A DNA stretch of 64,000 nt, taken from Dirofilaria immitis. Lineage: Eukaryota > Nematoda > Chromadorea > Rhabditida > Onchocercidae. This document shows positions 14,201 through 26,600 of the stretch, piece after piece. Each line of letters starts with the position of its first letter. The first letter of the stretch is position 1. The notes beneath the pieces were generated by a model. That model searched no databases and was not told the origin of the DNA. It was given only the letters and a program-made list of their open reading frames with translations. The DNA is taken from assembly GCA_024305405.1 (NCBI GenBank), contig JAKNDB010000104.1, positions 1,178,001-1,242,000 on the forward strand. The letters run 5' to 3'. A program made the position numbers and the translations under genes.

Positions 14201-17200
14201 AAATTCATGGAATTTTAATTATTTGTTTTTTTTTATAAAACTTACATTCTTTCTTAACAGAAAGACTTAAAACATTGAAAGCACGTGATAGAACATACTT
14301 TTCGTTTTGGGACTAAGACGATAAAATTTGACGAATTATATAATAATTTTGAAGATGTGAATTGGTATATAAGCAAGAGGAAGCACGGATGTTGGGAATT
14401 CGAAGGCGAGTACTCAATGAACGGGAAGAACGAAAAAGGTTAGTTATATGAAATTGACTTTATGGAATTTTGCTATGTTAGACTATCATGAATTTCCATT
14501 CTGAAATACGATGAATTTTATATGTAGGAGTTAAATTTTAATTTAAAAAAGTTGGAACGCACGAATTACAGGATACAAATGTTGGAAAGGCATAAAAGGC
14601 AATGAAAAATCTGGAAGGTATCACAATTGCGTGGCCCGAGGTTTTCTTTAGTTTTCATAAGCTTTTAAATTTTTTATGAAATTATTAATTTGTTCGGCTG
14701 GAGTTATATCGCTATTTATGTTTTATGTATTATTGACAAGCCATAAACTAAGCTAAAAAGGTGACGATCAGGAGAGATTAAAGATTTGAGCCACTGCAAA
14801 GAACGATAAGCTTGTTGTTCATATTTAAATTATCCATTATTAAACACAATTTGAACAAATTTTTTGTTGTAGCATGACAATAAACGTTCACGTTTGTTTC
14901 ATACAAGTGCCCAGTATCTCGAATTGTTTTCTGAAAAAGCAAAAGTAATGGAATAAGTAGACAGAAATTCCTAGAAAATTTTATCAAAGTTGATGGCGCT
15001 CAGCTACCATATCTGCCTCCTGGTTTTTCGAGTGAATTTATTGAGTCAGTTGATTTTCTGATTAATTTTATAAATTACATCTCTCGGTTTCTTTTACCTT
15101 AAGAATCAAAAGACTTTTTCCAGTTTGCTAAATGCATAGTAGAAATAACGCTAGATGTTTTTTTGGTTTTAAAATGCTCTTTGGGAATGAATAGTACCGG
15201 CGTTCTTCCATCCTAGAATTTTCTATTATATTTTCTTTCTTTAACCATTTGCATCAAATTTTCAACATTTTTTAAAGATATTTCAATCATCGTAAAAATG
15301 TTATTCCGAAAGAAACAGAGAAATTAGAAAAATTGAAACAGGAAAACGAAAAATTACGAACTGAACAGAGAAAACTACAGGAATTGCTGCAGGTATTTCG
15401 ATTATGCTATTTTTGGCTTATCATTAACTAAGTGTTTAATTTATTCTTACGCTTTTTCCCATGTTGACAGATCTATTTTATTGTAACAAAAACGGGTTTG
15501 ACGTTGAAACGAGATTTGTTGTACTGATTTTTTTATATTTTTAGGTTGCTGATTTTCAGAATCCTACAGTTACGTTTTTGATGATTCAAAGGTGTTAGAA
15601 GAATGGTATGAAACGTTGCATGCTTTGGGATTACGAAAGCTTGAAAAGCCATCACCGCTAATTGAAAATAAAGCGAAGTACTGATTTACATTATTTCGCA
15701 AGCAGAATTTGTAAACTTGAAGTTATTTGGAATTAAAATTTGAAGGTGTAGACCCTCGGTTTTATTATTGATTGTTGTAGTTATTTTTTCGGAGGAATAG
15801 AACGAAAATGTATACCAAAAAAGTGTGACGATCTCAGTAAATGAGTATGAAATTCAAAAGTCAGGAGCTTTTATAAATCTTGTTGTTGTTACTGTCATTT
15901 TTGCAGGAAAGATTCATCAAGAAAATCTCAAAACTTTCCAACTACAAAAGTCCTTCTACTAGCAAAGCCTCGACGTCAACAAAAGTGCTCGCAAGAAAAA
16001 AACTCATTAGATAATGCTGATATTGGGGGATCGGTCTAAAGATAAATTTCTGCGATGAATGCAAGAAGGTATGCATTATTTTTATGAAAAGATGCAGTAA
16101 AAATAAAATATTTTGTTTTGATCAAAATGTATCTTCTATTGAACAATGCTGACTTGAAGTCTGTCATTTTATCTCGTCCATCAATAATATTGATTATTAT
16201 TCTATGAAGAATAATATAGTTCAATATATTAAACCTCATTTTGTGTTTGATTTAATGTCGTGGAATCGATGGATCTGAAAAATTGAGTTTTAGAAATTCA
16301 CTCATAAAGAGCCTTAACTGTCGAGGTGGAGTTTTATTATTTTAAAAAAATATTGATTTTTCCAGACAACTGAGCAGCACTTAATGACTCAATGTGATAA
16401 ATGCCATAAATATTATCATTTGGCATGTTTGGAACCACCTTTATTGAAAATGCCAAAGAAAACAAGTACCCAGGGATGGATGTGTTCGATGTGTTGCGAT
16501 GTGAGCAGTAATAGCGATGCCGAAATGGTAAGAGAAATTCAAAATGTATATCGGAAATTAATCCCAAGCAAAATGTTCTGGAAGACAGACTTGTCAAAAA
16601 AGATTCAACAAAAATTGTCCAAAATGTAATCACTTTAAATTTATAAGAAATACTATTCTCAATAGACTTATCAGGTGTTCTACCCATCTTTTATACTGTT
16701 ACCTAAATTTTGTCCTATTTATGTTCCAAATACTTGTGTTTTATAATCTCAGAAGCTTCTCCTTGGAATATTGGTTTTGAAATCGAAGAATTTTAATGGA
16801 TTATTTTTAAATAATTGTGTCGAAAATTTTAAGACAAAAGTTTCGTGTGCTGGTCCAAGAAAGTTGCGCGATCGATCTTTGGCTTTGGAGAAACGAAAAG
16901 AAGCTGAGGAAGTAAATAGATTAATATTACATTTTTAAACAATCTTTTTCTCTCTATATTAACATACATCGTGCGTTATTGAAGGCCGAATGCCAAGCAT
17001 TCAAAGCAACAATATTTTCTGCAAAGCAGCTCGAAATTTTTGATAAATGTTTGAATAAAACCACTCCATCCGTTAGTTTTTCAGTTATTTTCTGACTTAA
17101 ATCTGTTGAAGAGAATACGCTTTGAATTAACTTGGCGCACATATCCTATTCAGTATATGCAATAATTTTTATTGAACTTACGAAGAATAAGAAAATTTTT

Positions 17201-17960
17201 ATGTATGTTGGGAAGAAAAATGACGATCACTTTTATTTGTTCAGATAGCGCGTCTTCGATAGAATATTAAAAATACATTACATCATTAAAAGTAAAATGT
17301 AGCTGCAAATGAACTTCATGACAGATTGCTTATCATTGTTTTTCATTTTGACTCAAATGTAACCAAAATTTATTAAACTTGGATCTATGAGGTCCTTTTT
17401 TAAAAATATTTGCCACTTTTCGAGAATTGTATTTGTAGACTTCGTCGAACGAAGCAAAGAGAACTACCAATTCTAGCCCTGCAAATCATTCGGCTACAAC
17501 AGCCCTTACTCGTAAACGACGCATTTCAGATCGTTCAAAGAAAAATTCATTTGGGGATTTCAACGGGATCCATCAGCATAATAATTCAGTTGGTTTCTCA
17601 TTTCTTTTTTTAAAACAAAAATCGAAACAAGTTTTATAATTTTGCTTCCTTCAGAAACAAAATTAACATTTACAAAATAGGGGCATTCAACTCCGCTCAT
17701 AATTAATTTTCAACCACCAAATAATATTTAAAATTTTGATGAACAGCATGGGAAATAAAAAACAGTGATTTTTAGGTATTAGACTTTTGTTTACGACATC
17801 TAATGCTTGATTTCCAGGTCGCAAAAGAATTCCGAGCTTGTCACCGATGCCTCAAATGCCAAAACGGAAGCGCCGTCGCAGCGTTAATTCATTGCCGCCC
17901 GCACTGCCTAAACTCAAATCAAATGAAACTGCTCAGTTAAATGAAATTGCTCAAAGCTAA
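11054..17960 (+). CDS. PHF14: PHF14-like multi-PHD-finger chromatin protein
   Basis: Well-placed exons are 11616-11717 (acidic, LLDAIPLIDSDEDDD), 11932-12062 (Ser/Asp-rich), 12170-12197, 12527-12600, 12848-13023, 13196-13320, 13665-13768, 13865-13942, 14090-14182, about 14261-14438, 14572-14617, 14975-15048, 15278-15392, 15545-15677, 15907-16068, 16366-16527, 16834-16912, 17439-17592 and 17818-17960. A first PHD (ICTLC, CDKCGVAVHENCY, WFCEACL) is followed by an extended PHD (CELCPNRFGAFKKA, GGWVHLLCALYTPGI, ACIACSDP, HLHVTCAQ), a coiled-coil segment (KLKQENEKLRTEQRKLQEL), and a third PHD (CDECKK, CDKCHKYYHLACLEPPL, GWMCSMC). It ends in a basic tail (PKRKRRRS). This order matches vertebrate PHF14, a nuclear reader of histone H3 tails. 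Single-base losses break the frame near 14601, 15553-15556 and 16025-16029. The start codon at 11054 is out of phase with the next exon, and the junctions at 12198-12526 and 15048/15278 are unresolved. Confidence 0.9.
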
Positions 17961-19358
17961 AGTGAAAAGATACTCGCCATACTGAAGTTTTTAGAAGGAT
18001 TGTGATTTTTAGTTTATTTAATTTTATTTTGAAAAATTGTATAAGAAATGAAATTTTCTTTTTATTTCGAAAAATAGTTTTTTTATTAGATTTATCCTTT
18101 CTTTGTCTTTTTTAATCGAATTTTACGCCTATTTCGTTCGCACTATCTTTTAAAATGAATTGTTCTCAACTTTTCTGACATACCTCGGGAGTAATATTTT
18201 CTGTTCAGGATTCATCGTTGTATATCACTTTGGGGAGTAAAGATATAAGTGTTGTATCTAATTAAAGCTTAAGAATTGTATTTTCGTGCAAAAAAAATTA
18301 TCCTTTTTCTATCTAAAATGATGTGATACGATGTATTTAATATTTGGATGGCATTGAAAAATGTTTGCTCAACAATAAGAGATATTTACTGTGTAAGTAT
18401 TCTTTATCCAAAATATCCTTTTTCTATCAGGAAAGTCTTTGCTACTTGCTACAAATTATAAATTTTGTAACAGAAGCTAGACATAGGGTATGTCTAGCTT
18501 CTAGAGTATAAGCAGATACTTAAAACAACATGATGCTTAATAATTTCGAGACAATTTGAGGGTTTTGGAACTTTGAACGTCATTCATCCCAAAACGGTTT
18601 TTTTATTTCTGCAGTGTCATTCAAATGTGCTAACCATTTGATCTTATTAGAACTTCAGCTTGTTTTTTCTAATTCTGTTGTTTCCATCTAGTCTTTTGGT
18701 TTTTTCGCTTCTTAACCTAATATATTGAAATGCTTATTGCATTAGTTTTGCCGTGGATAAAGTAAGGTAGAACAGTGTAAAAATGGGGTTATCATGATTG
18801 ATCAGCATCGTAAAATAGCTGTCTCTACTAAAAGTCATCAGATTTTCATTCCTCTGAAGTTTATCTTGTTTTACTAATTTATATCAACTTGGATAGCAAA
18901 TTTTTCCTGAACTTCCAGTGAAGAAGAAAGGAAAGTATTGAAATTTGTTTTTGTGATGAATAAAAAATAAAGAGTTGTTTTATTAAGAGGTGAGATTTTC
19001 TGGCGAAGCCTGTAGTAATTAAAAGAAGTCTTCTTGAAAAGATATTTCGAGATGTTTATTGATGTTAGGCTACTGTTATTGCTTTTAGTTTATTAAAATA
19101 TTGAGGGTTTAATTCCAGGAACAAGTTCAGTAATTGTCAGTGAAATGCATTGTCATGAGTCCTGGTTACTGAAAACCAGCAGCAGGTGATGTGGGGCTGC
19201 TGATTGGTCACATTATCGCTTGTAAAAAAGAAATCAGGAATTCATTTTCGCGAAGGCTGAAATAAAAAGCTGAAGAACTAAATTTTTGTCAAATATCTGT
19301 TTCAATCAGTTTTCCTACTTCTGAAGTTGTCTGTGATATTTTAATAATTGCATGTTAA
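17961..19358. other. Intergenic region between PHF14 and SDHAF3
   Basis: No exon is seen. The region should hold the PHF14 3' untranslated region and the SDHAF3 promoter. Its only striking feature is a perfect snap-back repeat at 18472-18502, listed separately. Confidence 0.5.
18472..18502. repeat. Perfect 14-bp inverted repeat with a 3-base loop
   Basis: Arm 18472-18485 (AGAAGCTAGACATA) is exactly complementary in reverse to 18489-18502, separated by GGG. It lies about 0.5 kb past the PHF14 stop codon and can fold into a tight hairpin in RNA or single-stranded DNA from either strand. The stem is too short for a typical microRNA precursor. Confidence 0.9.
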
Positions 19359-20785
19359 ATGTCGGGATTGAAGAGTACGTCATTGAAGGTGACAAAGGCG
19401 CTCGTTGATACAGATCGTTTTCCTCTAATATTATACAAACGAATTCTACGGTATGGTTAGCTAATTAGTTTAAGTTGTATGTTATGCGTGTATATGTGAA
19501 ACGAAGTATTTATATTACAATAATCATTTTATGCGGTGCGTTCTGAATGGAGCAAATCTGCAAACTCAAATATGATAAAATTGAATTTCTTGAAAGGAGT
19601 TCATTTATATAATTATACTACTTCTGTTTTAATTCATCCACACTAGTCATTATTGGTTTTTTTGTAATCTCCATTTTCTGTCATTAAGTTTATTATTAAT
19701 GATCTCTTCAGATCATTCCATTTACGTTTCATAGTGTCGGTTTAACTGGAGTACTGGGTGTTTTATTTGTGTGATGTTTAAAATTTTTTTGTAACCAAAG
19801 TAATTGAAGTATCCAAGGGAATATTTCCATGGGAGAAATAGTTAAACTTACATAAATCTTGATTTCTTCTGATGTTGCATTTCATTTGTTACTCGTAGTT
19901 ATTAATATGTACATTCAATTACTGTTAATACTGCTAATATTTTATTTCCCCATTTTCATTTTATTTGTGTTTCAGCTTTATGAATCAAAATGGAAAGTTA
20001 TTTATACTAACTGATTAGCTTATCTCGAACAGCTTTATATTCGACTTTCATCTACTTCATAACTTGAGATTTAGAAGGAATCTAGTTTCATTGTTTTAAT
20101 GCTAGGAATTTAATTCTTTTATTTTGAGATTACATTATGGCTTACCGAAAGAAATGCGCATGATCGGTGATTGCTATATAAAAGATGAGTTCCGAAGACA
20201 TAAAAATGTTTCAGCTGAACAAGCTTTGGTATTCCTGAAGGAATGGAAGGTGAGTAAAATATATAATGTGATTAACATGTTTTATTGAACATTCATTCGC
20301 TCATCAGATGAATTAATTACTGAATATAGTTCTTACTCATCCATTACTATTTCTAAATCTTAATAGGATACTTTATTCACATCTAGTGAGATTACAAAAT
20401 TTTACAAATTAAAAGGATAAGAAATAGTAAACGGATGTTATTTACTTGTTAAGATTTACCAATTATTTATACATTTAGAACTAGACAATCGATTTTGTTG
20501 ATGTTGTGACAAAATTTGAACAATTAAAGTAGTGCTGTACGATGGGATAAGAAAAATGAATATTGATAATATTTCAATATTGAAAATATCACTTTCATTC
20601 AGGAATACTGCACAATCTTATCAAAGCAGCTGTCTAATCGCGGTATTGCAAAAAAGATCTTAGGTGTCAGTTTAAATTCCACATTGCTGGATAATTTGCA
20701 AGATGATCAACTTTGGCAGTTATATAATTTAAAGTTGGAAGCAGAAAAACGTGGAAGTGATAACAATAATAAATCCGATTGTTAA
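19359..20785 (+). CDS. SDHAF3: SDHAF3 (ACN9 family), succinate dehydrogenase assembly factor 3
   Basis: Three exons, 19359-19450, 20129-20249 and 20603-20785, are fully in phase and encode 131 residues; the family is usually about 120-130. The LYR-type motif is seen as LILYKRILRLH, followed by GLPKEMRMIGDCYIKDEFRRH and VFLKEW, which are the conserved core of ACN9/SDHAF3 proteins. In other eukaryotes this matrix factor helps mature the iron-sulfur subunit of succinate dehydrogenase (complex II) and protects it from oxidants. The ATG at 19359 gives a short N-terminus (MSGLKSTSLKVTKALVD) compatible with mitochondrial import. No frame break is present, unlike in most neighbours. The C-terminus is an asparagine-rich tail. 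Confidence 0.93.
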
Positions 20786-23624
20786 TAGTAGAAACTCTTA
20801 CTGTTTATACCTACTTATAAAATATATTCACTGTAAATTTTAAAATTATATATATATATATATATTATTAAAATTATTTTAGAAACAGGAGAAAAAGTTC
20901 AGAATAGCATGGGACTTAATGATGAACATATTTAAAATTGCTTAATAGTTTACTTAAATTATGAGAAAATCATATTCAGAATTATAGTGCGCGTTATCTG
21001 GCTAATAAACTTAGTACTAATATTTTTCATCCATTATTATAAGTCAATAAATAAAATATTTCAATAGCTTGAAGGAATTCTAAAGAAAATTGAACAGATC
21101 CTATTACATCTGTTTAATTAATTCGATTTTGTATCTCACAGCAGCGCAACTTATCAAATTAATTTACCGATTTTTGCACTTCAAAATCATTCACATGCTT
21201 TCCGTTTCACTAAGTATGCTCGGCTAATTTCAATTTTCTCTTTATATTCCATATTCATTGCATCTCATGTGAATACACTCATTTCTTGAGGTATATCGGA
21301 TAGCGGTGCCAATACTACATTATTAATTTCTCATAAACATTACCCATAAATTCATCCAAATTCTTAGTTTGATTTCAACATTTTGAACGTTTGAAATTTT
21401 TGATTATAAAATTTTTCACTTTTTGTATCTCGTGAAAAAAGCAAAAAAATAAGAATGAAAAAAATGCAGCTTTTAAAAGAGCTGTGGATTTATTCGTTTT
21501 TCAACAAAGGAAGATTCTATTATAATGTGAGATATTATATAATAAAATTATAAACGGATGCATGTCGTTAAGATGCAATAAAAATATTAAAAATGGAGTA
21601 TGAAAAATCATTGTGAGAATATTTGTCATTCTAAAATCTTACATTTGTCGATAATTAATAAAGTTTTCAATAAATGCATAAATCTCAACAAATGAGGAAT
21701 TCGACGAAATTGTTACGTGCAGTTTGTCTCGAAAAACTTATCTGCTCGGAAATATCTAAAAGCTCAATCATTTGATATTTAATGATTGGAAAACAAGTTA
21801 TCTATTCTAATTTTTTCAAAATACTGATGATCAAATATGTTAAAGAAGAGAATGACATAAACACACACAAGGAACAGATAAAGGCACGATTAAATGAAAG
21901 ACAGATCTCCGATTGTTTTTTAAGAAAAAAATTCGGGACAGAGAAAAAAATAGCAAAAAGAGAAAATGACAAGTGAAACATTTTCAGAATACTGTTGTTC
22001 GAATCCCGGACAAAATTATCTTGGAATTGGTCGTACAGTTGATTCATTCTTATGTTTTTCCAGCTGTAGTGGCTTCAGAAGGTTAAAAATAGATGTTAAG
22101 GCCAAAAATATTCCTGAAAATAAAAAACGTGATCTATTCACACATTTAAAACGTAACATAAACGCAGTAGTACTACTTTTCTCGCACATGGTTACTGTTA
22201 AGAAAAAATGTGTGCAAAGAAATTGAAACGACAAAAAAACTAGCCTTAAAAAATTTTAATTAGTAACTTTCTAGATGAAAGAGCACATAATGTAGCTAGA
22301 TGGTTTTAACTATCTAATTTCCAATCGGCCAAACTTGGATTTGATGCTTTGTTAAATACCTGAAGCAATGCCTGAATCAGCCAATTTTGGACAGAAATAA
22401 TAAACCGCAGAAAACAATTACAGTGCTCCGCGTTTAATACCATCAAAATTCAAAACCAATGTGAATATCCGACAACAAACACTTTCGATTCTACAGACGA
22501 AAACATAATTTTCATTTCAGCAAAGATTTACATTGCCTAAATATTGCCACTATTCGATATCACTTCTGGTTTTTAAAACCTTTTATAATTTACTATAACA
22601 TTAAAGAAACTCCATTTATTGCAGAAAATAATAATTGCAAATATTTACAACAGTAGTAACGATACATGTGTAATGCCTGTTTAAATCGAACCATTTCCAG
22701 TACCGGACATAACAAAACCTAAAATAATGCCGCTTCATAAAATTTAACGGAAGAAAAGTCAAATATGATACTTCCCATCCAAGAAAGAAATTTAAGTAAG
22801 GCAAACTTCAGAAGATTAAGATCTTTTTGAACAAATGATTATGCTGTCATACACCAAAATTCAACTGTTGCAAGAAAAAAACAATATCAATAATTATTTC
22901 AATGATTACAGAATTAATCTGATTAATCTTTCTCATAGAAATAAAAATAAAATGTTTTGATACATACTTTATAGAGCATTTATATAGACCAGAAAAAGAA
23001 ATAGATGGAATTAATTCATAGAACAAAAAGATAAGCCGAATGAACAGAAAGAATATTTGCGATAGCAAACTAACTACACAACAATCTTTAATAATTTGAA
23101 TGATATTTTACTTAAATTGTAAATAAAACTAGTGTATTCATTACTGTAATCCACTCCCTTCCCTCTTTATCCTTCTTCCAAAAAAACTTTATACAAAAAT
23201 ATACCGAACGATAGCCAACGCATGATAATGCACAAATAAATTAAATTAGATAGAGCGAAATATTCAGATATCTTAGATAGCTCATGAAAATAAACTACTG
23301 AAACATTTTTTTTTGCAGACTGTTTGAGAAAGTGCACTACGAATACCCACAACCAGTAAACAAAACAAATATTCGGTTCACTTTTTTTTATTATTATTAG
23401 ATGTTAACTGTGCAGCATGCTTATTGGAAACAGTCTTCATCGAACTATTTGCATGCTTTCGTCTATCATTCCTATAAAAAAATTAGACCTAATCTTATCG
23501 GTATCATCCTCGGAAAACAAAGTTCGACTTTTAGAAGAAGTTAAGGAAATCTCTAAATCCTAAAAAATTCTATAATCAAATAATTGTTTTCAGATTTGAT
23601 TTTCTTATTTAATTAAATACTGTT
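20786..23624. other. Convergent intergenic region between SDHAF3 and the CHY gene
   Basis: Both flanking genes are transcribed toward this region. It contains an AT dinucleotide run at about 20847-20866 and a candidate AATAAA polyadenylation signal. Around 21960-22230 all three overlapping frames on both strands are open, so no coding call is safe there. Nothing else is recognised. Confidence 0.45.
21046..21051 (+). promoter_or_regulatory. Candidate polyadenylation signal for SDHAF3
   Basis: AATAAA lies about 260 bases past the SDHAF3 stop codon. Such hexamers are frequent by chance in this AT-rich DNA, so support is weak. Confidence 0.25.
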
Positions 23625-26600
23625 TTATTTAAAACTTAATTCCCACCTGCTCATCATAACTTGATCTCGACATCCTTTTCCACCTTCCCAGAACTGTGAT
23701 TTTATACGGATAACATTTTCGTTGCAGTTCACACACGGTTTAGCTTTGTGAAATGGCTAAATGTCAATTATAATAAATAAAATTTTATAAAAAAATAATG
23801 ATTTTAATGAAAATACAACGTATTTATTTCTCTGCTACTCCACATAACATTAAAATATAAAGATTAATTCAGTGACTAGTAATATCAAAGCTCATCTGTG
23901 AAAATGTGAAGAAATTATATCAATCAGAACTAATGTATTATAAACAATCGAAATGACAAGCTATAATGAATTCATGGGTTTAATTACTTGTTCTTTGCTA
24001 CAGAAACCACAGACCATTCGATTAGCTAGCTTCATCTCATGTTCCTTTTCAGCATCTTTATGACACAAGTCACAAGGATAGAGCTTCCCACAACAAGGAA
24101 ATCTAAAAAAAAACAATTGTGTTTGGGATCCTTTTAAAACGAAATTCCAAAATAAATTCGTAAAAACCACTATTCAATGTACAAAAAAAGGATAACAAAA
24201 AAACCTGAACCATCGGTAACTTTTTTTATAATGTTTACATGCCCCATTTTCGGGAAGTGGTTGACCTTCAACTAGCATCATCGATCGTTCCACTTTCTTC
24301 TTTTTTGCTAAGAAAAAGCTCATGAAATAAGAAAGTTGAGATTCCATTGGGCATTTTTTTTTTACATAATATTTGGTAATTAATAAACGGAGTGCTACTA
24401 TGGAAATGAACCTTACACTTACTCGATTTTAAAGCATGGCTTTATTACTGAGCTACAATTAAATAATCCTCTAATTTAATGTCACGAATCGTTTGCGACA
24501 GACAGGCTGGCTATTTTAATTTGGCCATCTAATATGGTCTCTGTCCCACATTGGAATTTAGGATATCTTACTTTTTAAAACCCAACCTCGCACAAATAGC
24601 ATTCTTCCAAACATCAATAAATAAAACAGATCGAATATACTATATAATTTTTAAAAAGAAAATAAATGGATATGTTGACTCACTTTGACTCTTGGTACAG
24701 AACTATCTTCTTTCGCAATTGAATTGAAATCACCAACAAATCGGATAGTTCTAATTTCAAATTCGCATTTAATGTGACAGCCATAACACCAACTCTTATT
24801 AATTGCTCCATATATAAGATTCTCAAAAATAATAATAAACTATTACTAATTCTTATGAGAAAGAAATCTGAACGTCAGAGGACTCAAAATAACTGAAAGA
24901 ATTTCAAGGGATAGGACCATGAAAAACACGAAGTTGTATGAATCTAATTAAAAAATTAATAAATATATTAATTTCATCCTTATTTAAAAAAATATATCAT
25001 AACATAAAGAAACTTTTGGAATCTTCGGAAAACGCGCTGTATTTTATGAGAACATTATTGGATACTGTAATAACTAATTCGAAATTTAAAATTCGAATTC
25101 AGATTTTCTGAATTTATCTAGGTAAGAAGGAACGAAAAAATTCCACATTTTTGATTAATGAATAATTCAATTATTTCATCCAGATGTAATCAGAGAAAAA
25201 TGAATAAAAATGATAACTATAAACAAGTTTTCACTGCATGATTGACGATCAAGTTTCTACCACATAGTACAGCCACTAATGCATTATGAAAGTAACTTGA
25301 TTGTCAAGAATAAAGTTCCTAAAGATCACAAAGAAAAAAATAATCTCATGCTTTCGGCACATTAATGTAAAAATACTAGAGAATACCTCAGCTGAAGCCT
25401 CTTTACCGCAATGCAAACAAGTATAGGATAATTTTGATGAAAGCAGTACGCAATCTAGTGGAATGCAACCTTTTGGTTCAAGAAACGCAATAACATTTGA
25501 ATTTCGATGTACGAGCTGAGGAGAAATACGAATCGAAGAACCGTTTAGGCATCTGAAATACTTTATGATTTTCTTTCCATAAGAATCCCATTTCAAAATT
25601 AGCGTCTCTGACTATTTTTGCCTGTCTTTGGCCAATGAAAGTCGTCCATGTACATTCTTCGAAGATTTTATCTAGCTAAGCATCAGCAATGAAAACTCTG
25701 AAATGTGAATCAAATGCTAATAAGAATTAATATAAGTGTAAACAGCTTACTTCTGGCAGTGTGATGTGGAAAGCTGCTTCACTGAGCAAGTCAAGAAGGA
25801 TAACGCACTGCATTTTGCACATCTGATGCTCAGAGCCATTACGATAACAGATAATGTAGCGATGTTTCCATTAAAATCGTTCCAAAAAACATGAGCTTGA
25901 ATGACTTCGGTTTTTGATTGTTGCTCAAAGTTAGATTCTTCCTGCTGAAATAAATAAATCTAGAGAGCATTGCAAAATAAGAAGCTTCGATCCATAGCTA
26001 AAATATTGCAATGATGGTAAAAATTAATCCTATTTATTTTAGTATGAAGACACTCTAGAAATAAGAAAAGACATTGTTCCAATAAGTTATTGATTAATCA
26101 AGTATTACACCTTAATAAATTGCATCACTCAAAAAGAAATGTAAAGAGTACTGAAAACTTTTTATGCCTTTCTTTTTCAGATTTTGCCGTAACGACTCCT
26201 GTTTTCAATGAGAGCTCAGCTTCCACTTCATCACGATTGTGGTCTTGTGTAATTTCATTCTTATCATGATTTACTGTTCCTTCATTACAAACCTGGAAAA
26301 AATTGATTTTCACTGCTTTAAAAGAAGCTCAAATTCTCCATAAATCATGTATGAACGAAACATCAATTAAATGATTTGAGGAAAGAGATTAGCACACCTC
26401 GAAACCAGCATTATCCTCTTTGTTGGTTAAATTTGCGAAATTTATTTGATGCAACGTAATGCCTTCTTTTTCAGCTTCAATAATCATTTTTGTTCTTCGC
26501 AAACCTTCGACAAAAAAATTCAAAATATTACGATCCAGCCAACGAATGAAAGTTTTGCCGAGACCAATATAAACATTGCATTTTTCTGCTTCCAAAAACT

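Noticed and set aside
14778..14987. 69-codon minus-strand open frame inside PHF14
   Set aside because: Lies in a PHF14 intron and overlaps the start of an exon on the opposite strand; no motif.
16337..16687. 116-codon minus-strand open frame
   Set aside because: It is the antisense of the third PHD exon of PHF14, whose plus-strand reading has clear zinc-ligand spacing.
21782..22234. Overlapping open frames of 60-90 codons on both strands
   Set aside because: Several mutually exclusive frames are open at once, none has splice context, a family motif or a neighbour it could join; probably chance in a stop-poor patch.
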